A stretch of DNA of 6,769 bases from JBBRUG01 sp038247995 (GTDB taxonomy: Bacteria; Chloroflexota; Chloroflexia; Chloroflexales; Chloroflexaceae), in NCBI GenBank assembly GCA_038247995.1, contig JBBRUG010000323.1:1-6769 (forward strand). Direction: 5' to 3'. The notes below the pieces were generated by a model, which saw nothing but the letters and a program-made list of their open reading frames with translations, ran no database searches and was not told where the DNA came from. This document shows positions 1 through 6,358 of the stretch, in pieces (the first letter of the stretch is position 1; the number at the start of each line of letters is the position of its first letter). Both the position numbers and the translations under genes were made by a program.

Positions 1-2178
1 GATGTGAAGCAGGCCGCCCTGAGCCGGGTGTTTGGCTTTGAACTGCTGCCCGCGCCCTTCGTCGTTGCCCACTTGCAGATCGGGTTGCTGCTCCAGCAGC
101 TTGGTGCGCCGCTGGCAGAGCACGAGCGCGTCGGTGTGTACCTGACCAATGCGCTCACCGGCTGGGAGCCGCCCGACGCCGCGAAACGCGCGGTACAGTT
201 GCGCTTCCCCGGCCTGCCGGAGCTGATGGACGAGCGCGACCAGGCCGAGCAGATCAAGCGCGGCACGCCCATCCTGGTGGTGATCGGCAATCCGCCCTAT
301 TCGGGCTTCGCCGGCATTTCGCAGATGGACGAAGAGCGCGACCTGAGCAACGCCTACCGCACCACCGAGCGCGCGCCCGCGCCGCAAGGCCAGGGGCTGA
401 ACGACCTGTATGTGCGCTTCTTTCGCATGGCCGAGCGCCAGATCATCGAAACCAGCAAGCGCGGGATTGTCTGCTACATCTCGAATTACTCCTGGCTCGA
501 CGGGCTCTCCTTCACCGGGATGCGCGAGCGCTACCTGGAGGCGTTTGACCAGATCTGGATCGACTCGTTGAACGGCGACAAATATCGCACCGGCAAGGTG
601 ACGCCCGAGGGCAATCCCGACCCCAGTGTCTTCTCGACCGATTTCAACCGCGAGGGCATTCAGGTTGGCACGGCAATTGCGCTGATGGTGCGGCACGAGC
701 GGAAGGGCGCTGTTCCGCCGGAACAACCTGCAGAGGTTCACTTTCGCAATCTCTGGGGCCGCGACAAACGCCAACAACTCCTCACCGATATCGCCGGCGG
801 TGACACCCTCGCCTACCAACAACTACAGCCGCCGGTTGCGTTAGGCTTGCCGCTTCAGCCGGCCCAGGTAAGCGCAGACTATTTGGCCTGGCCGTTGCTG
901 CCGGCGATCTTTCCAACCGCGTTCCCCGGCATCAAAACAAGCCGTGATGATGTATTGGTGGATATTGATCGGGATCGTTTAACTGAACGCATGCATCAGT
1001 ATTTCGACCCGGCGATCAGCCATGCCGAGATGGGGCGTATTTCGCCAGGAGTGATGGAAAGCGGTTCAGGCTTTGATGCCGTTACTACGCGAGAGCATCT
1101 TTTGAAACGTGGGTTTTTACCTGAGAACATTATCCGTCATTCCTATCGTCCTTTTGATGTACGCTGGCTGTATTGGGAGCCTGAAACCAAGCTCCTTGAT
1201 CGTAATCGAGCTGAGTATTTCCCGCATGTCGCACCCGGCAATGTCTGGCTAGCGGCGGTTCAGCAGAATCGCAAAGATTTTGACCCACCGCTTGTTACAC
1301 ATTCTTTGGCATCACTTCATGTCATCGAGCGCGGTGCCAATCTCTTCCCCCTCCACCTGCGCACGCCCGACCAACCACGCGACCTGTTCGACTTCGCCGC
1401 CACTGCCGACCCGCGCAACCTCGGCGACGGGCGGCGGCTCAATCTGAGCGATACAGCGCTGACCTATCTGCAGGCGGTCGGCTCCATCGCCGACGCCGAG
1501 TCGCTGTTCTACCACAGCATCGCCGTGCTGCATGCCCCGGCCTACCGCAACGAAAACGCCGGCGCGCTACGTCAGGACTGGCCGCGCATTCCGTTGCCAG
1601 CCACACGGGAACTGCTGCTGGCCTCGGCGGAGCTGGGCCAGCGTATCGCCGCGCTGCTCGATAGTGAACAGCCGGCCACCGGCGTCACCAGCGGCGCTAT
1701 CGCCGAAGCGCTGCGCCCAATTGCTGTGCTGAGCATCGCCGGCGGCGGCCAGATCAACCCGGCCGGCGGCGATCTCGATGTGACGGCGGGCTGGGGCCAC
1801 GCCGGTCGCGGCGGCATTACGATGCCCGGCAAGGGCAAAACGCTGGAGCGTCGCGCCGAGGCTGCGGAGATCACGCCGGAACTAGGCGTCGCCCCCGACG
1901 GCAAAACGCTCGATCTGTACCTCAACGAGCGCGTCTCCTGGCGCAATGTGCCGCCGCGCGTCTGGAACTACACCATCGGCGGCTACCAGGTGCTCAAGAA
2001 GTGGCTCAGCTACCGCGAACGCCCGCTGCTCGGGCGCGGCCTGCGTGTAGACGAAGCCCGCGAAGTCACCCAGATCGCCCGCCGGATCGCGGCGATTCTG
2101 CTGCTGGAGCCGGAATTGGATGCGAATTATCGGGCGGTGACGGGGACGACCTATGAACCAAAGAATGAGGCATCCTGA
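1..2178 (+). CDS. Type ISP restriction-modification enzyme, C-terminal part (5' end outside window)
   Basis: This is the second half of a single-polypeptide restriction-modification enzyme (LlaBIII-like Type ISP), which methylates adenine at N6 in its recognition site and cuts unmodified DNA. The reading frame is open at base 1, so the nuclease, helicase and SAM-binding motif I must lie upstream. Visible are the stretch that normally follows motif I (RVFGFELLPAPFVVAHL), the catalytic IGNPPY motif (NPPY codons 289-300), the later methyltransferase core (ISNYSWLDG, 478-504), and a C-terminal specificity region with RPFDVRWLYWEPETKLLD (about 1150-1203), ANLFPLHLR and YTIGGYQVLKKWLSYRE. These match what I recall of the family's C-terminal specificity domain. 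The end is intact (TGA 2176-2178). Bases 901-1320, inside the specificity region, are about 50% GC by hand count, against about 70% just after. This may mark an exchanged target-recognition segment. The next gene starts on the last base of the stop codon. The family call is confident; the DNA target cannot be read from sequence. Confidence 0.92.
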   Translation, partial: DVKQAALSRVFGFELLPAPFVVAHLQIGLLLQQLGAPLAEHERVGVYLTNALTGWEPPDAAKRAVQLRFPGLPELMDERDQAEQIKRGTPILVVIGNPPYSGFAGISQMDEERDLSNAYRTTERAPAPQGQGLNDLYVRFFRMAERQIIETSKRGIVCYISNYSWLDGLSFTGMRERYLEAFDQIWIDSLNGDKYRTGKVTPEGNPDPSVFSTDFNREGIQVGTAIALMVRHERKGAVPPEQPAEVHFRNLWGRDKRQQLLTDIAGGDTLAYQQLQPPVALGLPLQPAQVSADYLAWPLLPAIFPTAFPGIKTSRDDVLVDIDRDRLTERMHQYFDPAISHAEMGRISPGVMESGSGFDAVTTREHLLKRGFLPENIIRHSYRPFDVRWLYWEPETKLLDRNRAEYFPHVAPGNVWLAAVQQNRKDFDPPLVTHSLASLHVIERGANLFPLHLRTPDQPRDLFDFAATADPRNLGDGRRLNLSDTALTYLQAVGSIADAESLFYHSIAVLHAPAYRNENAGALRQDWPRIPLPATRELLLASAELGQRIAALLDSEQPATGVTSGAIAEALRPIAVLSIAGGGQINPAGGDLDVTAGWGHAGRGGITMPGKGKTLERRAEAAEITPELGVAPDGKTLDLYLNERVSWRNVPPRVWNYTIGGYQVLKKWLSYRERPLLGRGLRVDEAREVTQIARRIAAILLLEPELDANYRAVTGTTYEPKNEAS

Positions 2179-3518
2179 TGCGGCGCCCACGGCTGTCTAC
2201 TGCTCAAGTCACCCTCTTACTTACGATTGTCACATTCCTCGGAGCGCTTGTAGCGAATGTGGCAACCGGAACGCTCCCTCCCTCCTGGGAGCCGTACCTC
2301 TGGGTGGCCTGGCCGCTCACGGGATTGTTCCTGCTCTTGACGATTGGTCTGACTGTTCGCTCCTTGCGAGATCGCCCAGACACCACACACCAAAGAATCC
2401 TAATTGCCAATAAAGTCGCGGCGCGGATTAAGCGGGCACTTGATGATAAACTGCCTGACCATACGCCCCGCATCAGCCTGGATTTAAGCAACCAACCCCG
2501 CGCTATCTTGCCAAAACCGCAATTGCGCCTGGAACGCGCCCGCCAAGCGCCAAGCCCAATTCCTGCCGACACTTCTATTGCCGAAGTCTTCGCCAACTGT
2601 GGCCGAGGGCTGCTCATCCTGGGCCAGCCCGGCGCCGGCAAAAGCACGCTCCTGCTGGAGTTGGCGCAGGCGCTTGTCATTGAAGCAGAATCCGCCAAAG
2701 AAGGCCTATTGCCGATTGTGCTTCATCTCGACAATTGGGCCCAGCGACGCGACAAGCTGGAAGAATGGTTCGCCAGAGAAGTGAGCGAAAGCTATGGTGT
2801 GGGTATCACTCTGGCGCGGCGCTGGATTGAAGAAGACACCCTGATCCCACTCCTTGACGGCCTCGACGAAGTAGCGCCGGAACAGCGCGCTGCCTGTGTC
2901 GCTGCGATCAATGCGTTTCACCGCGATCACGGTACCTTGCCGATCGTTGTCTGTAGCCGCACCAATGAGTATGAGGAGCTGCAGAACCGCCTTGCGCTGG
3001 AACATGCCGTTTGTGTAGAACCGCTAACCCCGGTGCAGATCGGCAACTACTTGCGGGCCGGGGGGACAGAACTCCAGGGTCTCGCAGAAGCGCTGACCAG
3101 GGTGAGTGTGTTGCGGAATCTCCTCACAACGCCCCTGGTGCTGAGCGTCGCCGCCCTGGCCTTTGCAGGTCGCTCAAGCCAATCGCTGGATTTTCGCGAT
3201 CCGCAGCAAGCCGAGACGCAGTTATGGACGGCGTATGTTCAACTTATGGTAAGCCGACAGCCACCGTCAAACCGAAAGACCGTGCAAAACGCTACGGCAC
3301 TATTGCACTACCTGATCTGGCTTGCACAGACCATGCAAACCCGCAGCCTCAGTACATTTTACATCGAGCGCCTGCAACCGGACTGGCTGCCGGAGCGGGC
3401 CTCTCGCCGTTATCATTTATTAGGTGGCGGGTTTAGTTTCTGGCACCTCCAGTTACGCGATTTTCTGGCCCAGGCCTCACCGGAGCAACTCGCCGAAATG
3501 AGCAAAGCGGCAGAGTAA
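2178..3518 (+). CDS. Membrane-anchored NACHT-family NTPase
   Basis: A 446-residue STAND-type ATPase with a NACHT domain, a class that in bacteria often senses phage infection and triggers a response. Residues about 10-30 and 40-61 are two hydrophobic segments, so the protein is probably anchored in the inner membrane. A linker of about 80 residues follows. The NTPase then shows Walker A GQPGAGKST (149-157), an extended Walker B LIPLLDGLDEV (222-232, paired acidic residues typical of NACHT), a sensor-like CSRTNEYEE (259-267) and a winged-helix-like region with LTTPLVLSVAALAF (316-329). After residue 390 come YIERLQPDWLP and a short end with GGGFSFWHLQLRDFLA. There is no leucine-rich, TPR or WD repeat sensor. 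Relatives I recall carry a hydrophobic, multi-membrane insert between these last two motifs, so this copy looks internally shortened. The ATG (2178-2180) overlaps the upstream TGA and has GAGG at 2167-2170, which supports coupled translation with the restriction gene. A role in defence is inferred from domain and neighbours. Confidence 0.88.
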   Translation: MRRPRLSTAQVTLLLTIVTFLGALVANVATGTLPPSWEPYLWVAWPLTGLFLLLTIGLTVRSLRDRPDTTHQRILIANKVAARIKRALDDKLPDHTPRISLDLSNQPRAILPKPQLRLERARQAPSPIPADTSIAEVFANCGRGLLILGQPGAGKSTLLLELAQALVIEAESAKEGLLPIVLHLDNWAQRRDKLEEWFAREVSESYGVGITLARRWIEEDTLIPLLDGLDEVAPEQRAACVAAINAFHRDHGTLPIVVCSRTNEYEELQNRLALEHAVCVEPLTPVQIGNYLRAGGTELQGLAEALTRVSVLRNLLTTPLVLSVAALAFAGRSSQSLDFRDPQQAETQLWTAYVQLMVSRQPPSNRKTVQNATALLHYLIWLAQTMQTRSLSTFYIERLQPDWLPERASRRYHLLGGGFSFWHLQLRDFLAQASPEQLAEMSKAAE

Positions 3519-3612
3519 GGCCACAGTAGCGCGCTGGTGAAGGAGATTGTCATCCTGCCGCTGCTTACGTGTCTGGTTGTCAATGAAACAACTAATCTTC
3601 CCGGCGACGGGT

Positions 3613-3648
3613 TTCAACGCGACGACCTGCTCGTTGAACGCGAACGAG
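3613..3648. repeat. Overlapping short inverted repeats upstream of the candidate promoter
   Basis: TTCAACG (3613-3619) is the reverse complement of CGTTGAA (3632-3638). CTCGTT (3630-3635) is the reverse complement of AACGAG (3643-3648). The two potential hairpins share bases 3632-3635, so both cannot form at once. They could be an operator or a weak attenuator in the spacer after the NACHT gene, but arms of 6-7 bases can arise by chance. Confidence 0.25.
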
Positions 3649-3662
3649 TCTCCAACGACGAA

Positions 3663-3691
3663 TTGACTCCAACCCCCATCTCACATAGCAT
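3663..3691 (+). promoter_or_regulatory. Candidate sigma-70-type promoter for the small protein/HNH pair
   Basis: A TTGACT hexamer (3663-3668; 5 of 6 to consensus) is followed after 17 bases by TAGCAT (3686-3691; 4 of 6). It would start transcription about 3698, roughly 30 bases before the gene at 3730. It lies in the only sizeable gap (211 bases) between the restriction/NACHT pair and the HNH pair, so it suggests separate transcription of the second pair. It is based only on motif match and position. Confidence 0.4.
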
Positions 3692-3719
3692 GGAACTCAG
3701 CACAGGCGGCACAATCGCG

Positions 3720-3724
3720 AGGAG
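3720..3724 (+). promoter_or_regulatory. Shine-Dalgarno site fixing the start at 3730
   Basis: AGGAG sits five bases before the ATG at 3730. It is the clearest ribosome site in this spacer and supports that start over the GTG at 3537 in another frame, which has no comparable site. Confidence 0.7.
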
Positions 3725-3729
3725 AAGCA

Positions 3730-4089
3730 ATGGCGACAATTACGCTGGAAATCCCTGATGAACTGGCCGAGCGCGCCGATGAATTGCGGGCGCTGCTGCC
3801 GGAACTCCTTGCCTTGCGCCTCGGATCGCCCACCAGTGTGGCGCCGGCGATTGCTGCAGATGTGGAGGAGATTGTTGCGATCCTCACGAGTCAGCCCACT
3901 CCGCAGCAGGTGCTTGCAATTCAGCCTTCGACCGATCTCCAGGTGCGCGTCGATGAACTGCTTGGTCGTGCCCAGGCCGACGTACTCAATGCTGCTGAGG
4001 CAGCCGAACTGGAGCGCTATCTCTTCCTGGAACATCTCGTGCGCATGGCGAAAGCCCATGCCCTTCAGCGCCTGGCCGATGCTGCATGA
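3730..4089 (+). CDS. Small helical protein of unknown function, partner of the HNH gene
   Basis: A 119-residue acidic protein. Residues 1-12 (ATITLEIPDEL) look like a short beta strand followed by helix, as in many small antitoxin-like or DNA-binding proteins. The rest is almost entirely predicted helix, with alternating acidic and hydrophobic residues. The C-terminal half has a pattern I recall from small cyanobacterial and Chloroflexota proteins: a PTPQQVLAI-like segment, an L..RVDELL..A helix, then an AEAAELERYLFLEHLVRMAKAHA helix pair. I do not know a named family or a demonstrated function. The ATG has a good AGGAG five bases upstream. Its stop overlaps the next gene's start as ATGA (4086-4089), so the two products are probably made together and may interact. 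By analogy with toxin-antitoxin order (small first gene, nuclease second) it could restrain the nuclease, but no direct evidence is visible. Confidence 0.82.
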   Translation: MATITLEIPDELAERADELRALLPELLALRLGSPTSVAPAIAADVEEIVAILTSQPTPQQVLAIQPSTDLQVRVDELLGRAQADVLNAAEAAELERYLFLEHLVRMAKAHALQRLADAA

Positions 4090-4763
4090 GCGAGCGGATC
4101 TCTCCTGCGCTCCGGCAGCAGGTTGCCGAACGAGCCGCGCACTGTTGCGAATACTGCCGCTATCCGCAGCGCGCCGCGTTCCTCAGCTTTGCAGTCGATC
4201 ATATCATCGCCCGGAAGCACGGCGGGGCTACCGCGCCGGAAAATCTAGCCCTTGCGTGTCCCTTCTGCAATCGTGCCAAGGGCACCGATCTGGCTTCGCT
4301 CGACCCGCTCGACGGCAGCTTAACCCCCTTCTTTAATCCACGCACCCAACGCTGGGGCGATCATTTTCAGCTCGTCGATGCGGAACTCGTGCCGCTCACG
4401 GCCATCGGCCGGGTGACCGTCCGCGTCTTCCAGATCAACCATCCCGACCGGATCGCCGAGCGACGCTTACTGATCAGCGCGGGTGTGTATCCAATATCAT
4501 TGTCCGAACCCTCCCCCGGAACCACTGCACAAGAGGCTGAAAGTGATCTTGACCCATTGACTGTTGGAGAACTTATCTCGCTTCAAGAAGCTGCAAATTA
4601 TGCCGGCCTGTCAAAGAATTCACTACTTGTGTATATTCGTAACCAACGCCTCAGAGCTAGAAAACTCGGCTCTCAGTGGGTTACTACTCGCGCGGCAGTT
4701 GATGTATATTTGGCCTCGCGCGACCTTGAAAGTGTACCAAAGAAGTATCGCGATCCCGCTTGA
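4086..4763 (+). CDS. HNH endonuclease with C-terminal excisionase-type helix-turn-helix
   Basis: A 225-residue protein in two parts. Residues about 1-136 are an HNH nuclease: CCEYC (20-24) and CPFC (58-61) supply the zinc cysteines, DHIIARKHGG (38-47) the catalytic histidine (H39), with NLALACPFCNRAKG (53-66) and a family-typical FNPRTQRWGDHF (83-94). Such proteins cut DNA using one metal ion. The relatives I recall stop near the sequence equivalent to SAGVYP (131-136). Here a polar linker (137-157) leads to LTVGELISLQEAANYAGLSK and KLGSQWVTTRAAVDVYL (158-209). This is the pattern of the excisionase/MerR-like helix-turn-helix (HTH_17 type) that binds DNA. The added part is about 49% GC (4501-4740), against about 63% for the nuclease core (4141-4320), pointing to a later join. 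The start ATG overlaps the upstream stop, with no strong Shine-Dalgarno of its own, so it depends on coupling. The fusion might target the nuclease to a site or make the pair self-regulating; both ideas are inference. Confidence 0.88.
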   Translation: MSERISPALRQQVAERAAHCCEYCRYPQRAAFLSFAVDHIIARKHGGATAPENLALACPFCNRAKGTDLASLDPLDGSLTPFFNPRTQRWGDHFQLVDAELVPLTAIGRVTVRVFQINHPDRIAERRLLISAGVYPISLSEPSPGTTAQEAESDLDPLTVGELISLQEAANYAGLSKNSLLVYIRNQRLRARKLGSQWVTTRAAVDVYLASRDLESVPKKYRDPA

Positions 4764-4804
4764 CGGTATTATAGATCTCATATACCATATGCTTATGAAA
4801 TGAC

Positions 4805-4841
4805 GAGGCCCGGCAGGTGCTACCAACACCTATCGGGCCTC
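4805..4841 (+). terminator. Strong terminator-like hairpin after the HNH gene
   Basis: GAGGCCCG (4805-4812) pairs with CGGGCCTC (4834-4841). Inside it, after a two-by-two internal loop, AGGTG (4815-4819) pairs with CACCT (4827-4831) around the seven-base loop CTACCAA. This gives 13 pairs in total. It lies 41 bases after the HNH stop. The sequence that follows (TAACCCCAC) has no run of T, so it is not a classic rho-independent terminator. It could act as one without a U-tract, protect the 3' end, or be a dispersed palindromic element of the genome. Confidence 0.6.
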
Positions 4842-4998
4842 TAACCCCACACCTGTTCTCGCCAGGCGTGTGGCTGGGCCGTATTGTACACTCTACGGCG
4901 ACCTCCAGCAGCACCCTGCTGCGCTGTTCCTCGTGAGCAGCGCGAGGCGATGGGGTGCTGTATTTGTTTCGGTGGCTTGTCATTTCTCTGCCAAATCG

Positions 4999-5065
4999 CG
5001 CCGGAGGTCGTTGTGAACACGATAGTCCCTTCTTCGTGCGTGCGGCGCACCTCCGGCGAGGAGGT
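4999..5065 (+). promoter_or_regulatory. Candidate translational switch: competing hairpins around a Shine-Dalgarno site
   Basis: CGCCGGAGGT (4999-5008) is a perfect reverse complement of ACCTCCGGCG (5049-5058). The core ACCTCC (5049-5054) can instead pair with GGAGGT (5060-5065) across the five-base loop GGCGA. That second GGAGGT is the ribosome site for the ATG at 5073 (seven-base spacing). The two pairings exclude each other: the long one leaves the ribosome site free and the short one hides it. A smaller hairpin, CACGA (5018-5022) with TCGTG (5034-5038), fits in the loop of the long form. The first GGAGGT also precedes an in-frame GTG at 5013, so it may itself be a ribosome site. No known riboswitch class was recognised. 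In such GC-rich DNA some of this pairing could be coincidence. Confidence 0.4.
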
Positions 5066-5072
5066 CGTCGCG

Positions 5073-5502
5073 ATGCCCCCAATTCCACCACCACCGCCCC
5101 GTCCTGAGCCTACCCCTCCACCGCGTGAACGCTCGCCGTCACGGCGGCGGCGCAAACGCCGCTTTCGCCGCGCACCCTGGCGATCCGCCTGTGTGCGCCC
5201 TCTGCGGTGCGCCGCTCCAACCGCCCATCGTCGCCACCACAACCGGCCCGCCCGTTCATCGTGACTGCGCCGATCGTGCGGCTATGCAGGCATGGCGCCG
5301 ACGACGCCTGTGGGCAATCGCACATGGCGTTGTAATAGCCGGCGTGGGGATAGGCATATTCGTATACGAACCGCCTGCGCCGCTCCCGTTCGCAGTCACA
5401 TTCCTGGCCTGGCTGCTGCTGCACCAGCGGCTGCATTGGCGTACATGGCATTATCTCGGACGTGAGTTGCGCCGCTGGCTACTGGGGCGCAACTCAGAAT
5501 GA
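5073..5502 (+). CDS. Small zinc-finger membrane protein, apparently frameshifted
   Basis: I do not recognise a named family. The best start by ribosome site is ATG 5073, with GAGGAGGT seven bases upstream. It gives a proline-rich then arginine-rich N-terminus (MPPIPPPPPRPEP, then RRRRKRR) but runs to a stop at 5264. The convincing rest of the protein is in the next frame, whose only start is a GTG at 5125 without a Shine-Dalgarno. In that frame, CALC (codons 5194-5205) and HRDC (5257-5268) form a likely zinc-binding CxxC/HxxC pair. Two hydrophobic segments follow (about 5308-5364 and 5380-5427), ending RRWLLGRNSE and TGA 5500-5502. Joining the frames near 5155-5173 by dropping one base would give about 143 residues: a cytoplasmic zinc module tethered to the membrane by two helices. 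Alternatives are a true start at GTG 5125 (125 residues) or a sequencing error. The next gene starts seven bases after the stop. Confidence 0.6.
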
Positions 5503-5509
5503 CGAAGCA

Positions 5510-6358
5510 ATGAATACAACTATCGGCAATCGCTTAGAGGCCGCGATTACTATCGAAGGCACCCGCCCATTATTGTGGCATGCCTTCACCCCGGATGCTA
5601 TTCCGTCGAGCGGCAAGCGTGAAGCACGTTCTGGTCGGGCCGGCAATGATCCGGAAGAGTGGCGGCGCTCTGTTCTCATTACTGCTACCCGGCAACTCTA
5701 CCTTTTGCCCTCGTACATTTTCGGTTGCCTGCGTGACGCCGCACGCTTCACGCGCAAGGGGCGCGGCACGCTACAGCCGGCGCTTGTGGCCACGCTCCAG
5801 GTCATCGACGAGCGGATTCTGGTCAACCCGTGCAAGGGCGTCGAAGTACCCGAGGCGGATCACGAAGAGATCACCCCACTCACCCCTGCGAATGTGGCCG
5901 CGTTGCTCGACGTGGTGAATCACTACGATGTGAGCAAGGCCACCGGCGCAACGCAACCGCATCGCCTTGCCGCGCTCTACCACGTTGCGATCCGCTGCGG
6001 CCCGCGCCAGGGTGAGATCATCGGCCTACGCAAAGCCGACTACGACGCCAAGCGGCGCGAATTGCGGATCGGCGGGCAGATTCAGGATGGCAAACGGACG
6101 AAGGGCAAAACAAAGCACGCCCACCGAACCCTGCCGGTGTCGGCTGACACGGCCCGCACTCTTGCCGCGCATCTCCAGAACCTTGCCGAAGAGGAACGAT
6201 TGAGCGGGCCGGGGTGGAATGCCGCCGGCCTGCTCTTCGTGAGCGAGAACGGGACGCCGCTGGGCCATAGCAATCTGTGGCGCTCCTACACGGCCCTGCT
6301 CCGCCGCGCCGGGCTGACCGACCCAATGCGCCGACTGTGCAGGTGTTGGACGCACTAG
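5510..6358 (+). CDS. Chimeric tyrosine recombinase, N-terminal and middle part (frameshifted near 6317)
   Basis: Residues about 105-270 are the first part of a phage-type integrase catalytic domain: EITPLTPANVAALLDVV (120-136), the box I arginine in RCGPRQGEIIGLR (R166), and the beta-turn lysine region KTKHAHRTLPVS (200-211), followed by the NLWRSYTALLRRAGL helix. Such enzymes join the element to the chromosome through a tyrosine intermediate. Residues 1-104 are not the usual SAM-like core-binding domain. They contain GTRPLLWHAF, AGNDPEEWRR and YIFGCLRDAARFTRKGRG, which I recall as a separate conserved hypothetical family. The switch falls at ILVN (about 5816-5827), where both families could read similarly. 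The last residues (DPMRRLCRCWTH) and the stop at 6356-6358 look like out-of-frame sequence. The catalytic box II, second histidine and tyrosine continue in the frame opened at 6318. ATG 5510 is preferred to GTG 5462, because the intervening sequence overlaps the preceding gene and adds nothing family-like. Activity as encoded is doubtful. Confidence 0.8.
   Translation: MNTTIGNRLEAAITIEGTRPLLWHAFTPDAIPSSGKREARSGRAGNDPEEWRRSVLITATRQLYLLPSYIFGCLRDAARFTRKGRGTLQPALVATLQVIDERILVNPCKGVEVPEADHEEITPLTPANVAALLDVVNHYDVSKATGATQPHRLAALYHVAIRCGPRQGEIIGLRKADYDAKRRELRIGGQIQDGKRTKGKTKHAHRTLPVSADTARTLAAHLQNLAEEERLSGPGWNAAGLLFVSENGTPLGHSNLWRSYTALLRRAGLTDPMRRLCRCWTH

Larger units (their letters stand above)
4764..5072. 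other. 309-base gene-free stretch between the HNH gene and the small membrane gene
   Basis: The first 40 bases are AT-rich (ATAGATCTCATATACC and similar), unlike the surroundings. Next comes the strong hairpin at 4805-4841. From about 4900 the DNA is GC-rich with many small inverted repeats: CAGCAG/CTGCTG around a four-base loop (4906-4921), GCGCTG/CAGCGC (4921-4943), and the GGAGGT/ACCTCC set described separately. Open frames here are not convincing as proteins on either strand. The stretch reads as a transcription end followed by a structured leader for the gene at 5073. Confidence 0.5.

Noticed and set aside
1572..1946. 124-residue minus-strand open frame within the restriction gene
   Set aside because: It is low-complexity Ser/Pro/Ala sequence antisense to clearly coding, family-matching sequence.
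3011..3436. 141-residue plus-strand frame inside the NACHT gene
   Set aside because: The NACHT frame is continuous with conserved motifs here; this frame has no family-like sequence.
3537..3758. 73-residue plus-strand open frame from GTG in the spacer after the NACHT gene
   Set aside because: It has no clear ribosome site and no family-like pattern. It overlaps the promoter and ribosome site of the well-supported gene at 3730, and its end overlaps that gene in another frame.
4764..4800. AT-rich stretch (TATTAT, TATACC, CATATG) as a promoter for the downstream gene
   Set aside because: No suitable -35 hexamer lies 16-18 bases from a -10-like hexamer, and the strong hairpin at 4805 would immediately follow the start site.
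4884..5072. Open frame from TTG leading into the ATG at 5073
   Set aside because: The start is weak and the sequence before 5013 is not protein-like. It overlaps structured noncoding DNA; the frame becomes credible only from GTG 5013 or ATG 5073.
4841..5242. 133-residue minus-strand open frame rich in Gly and Arg
   Set aside because: Its composition is a by-product of GC-rich DNA antisense to the Pro/Arg-rich coding segment. It has no domain or ribosome site.
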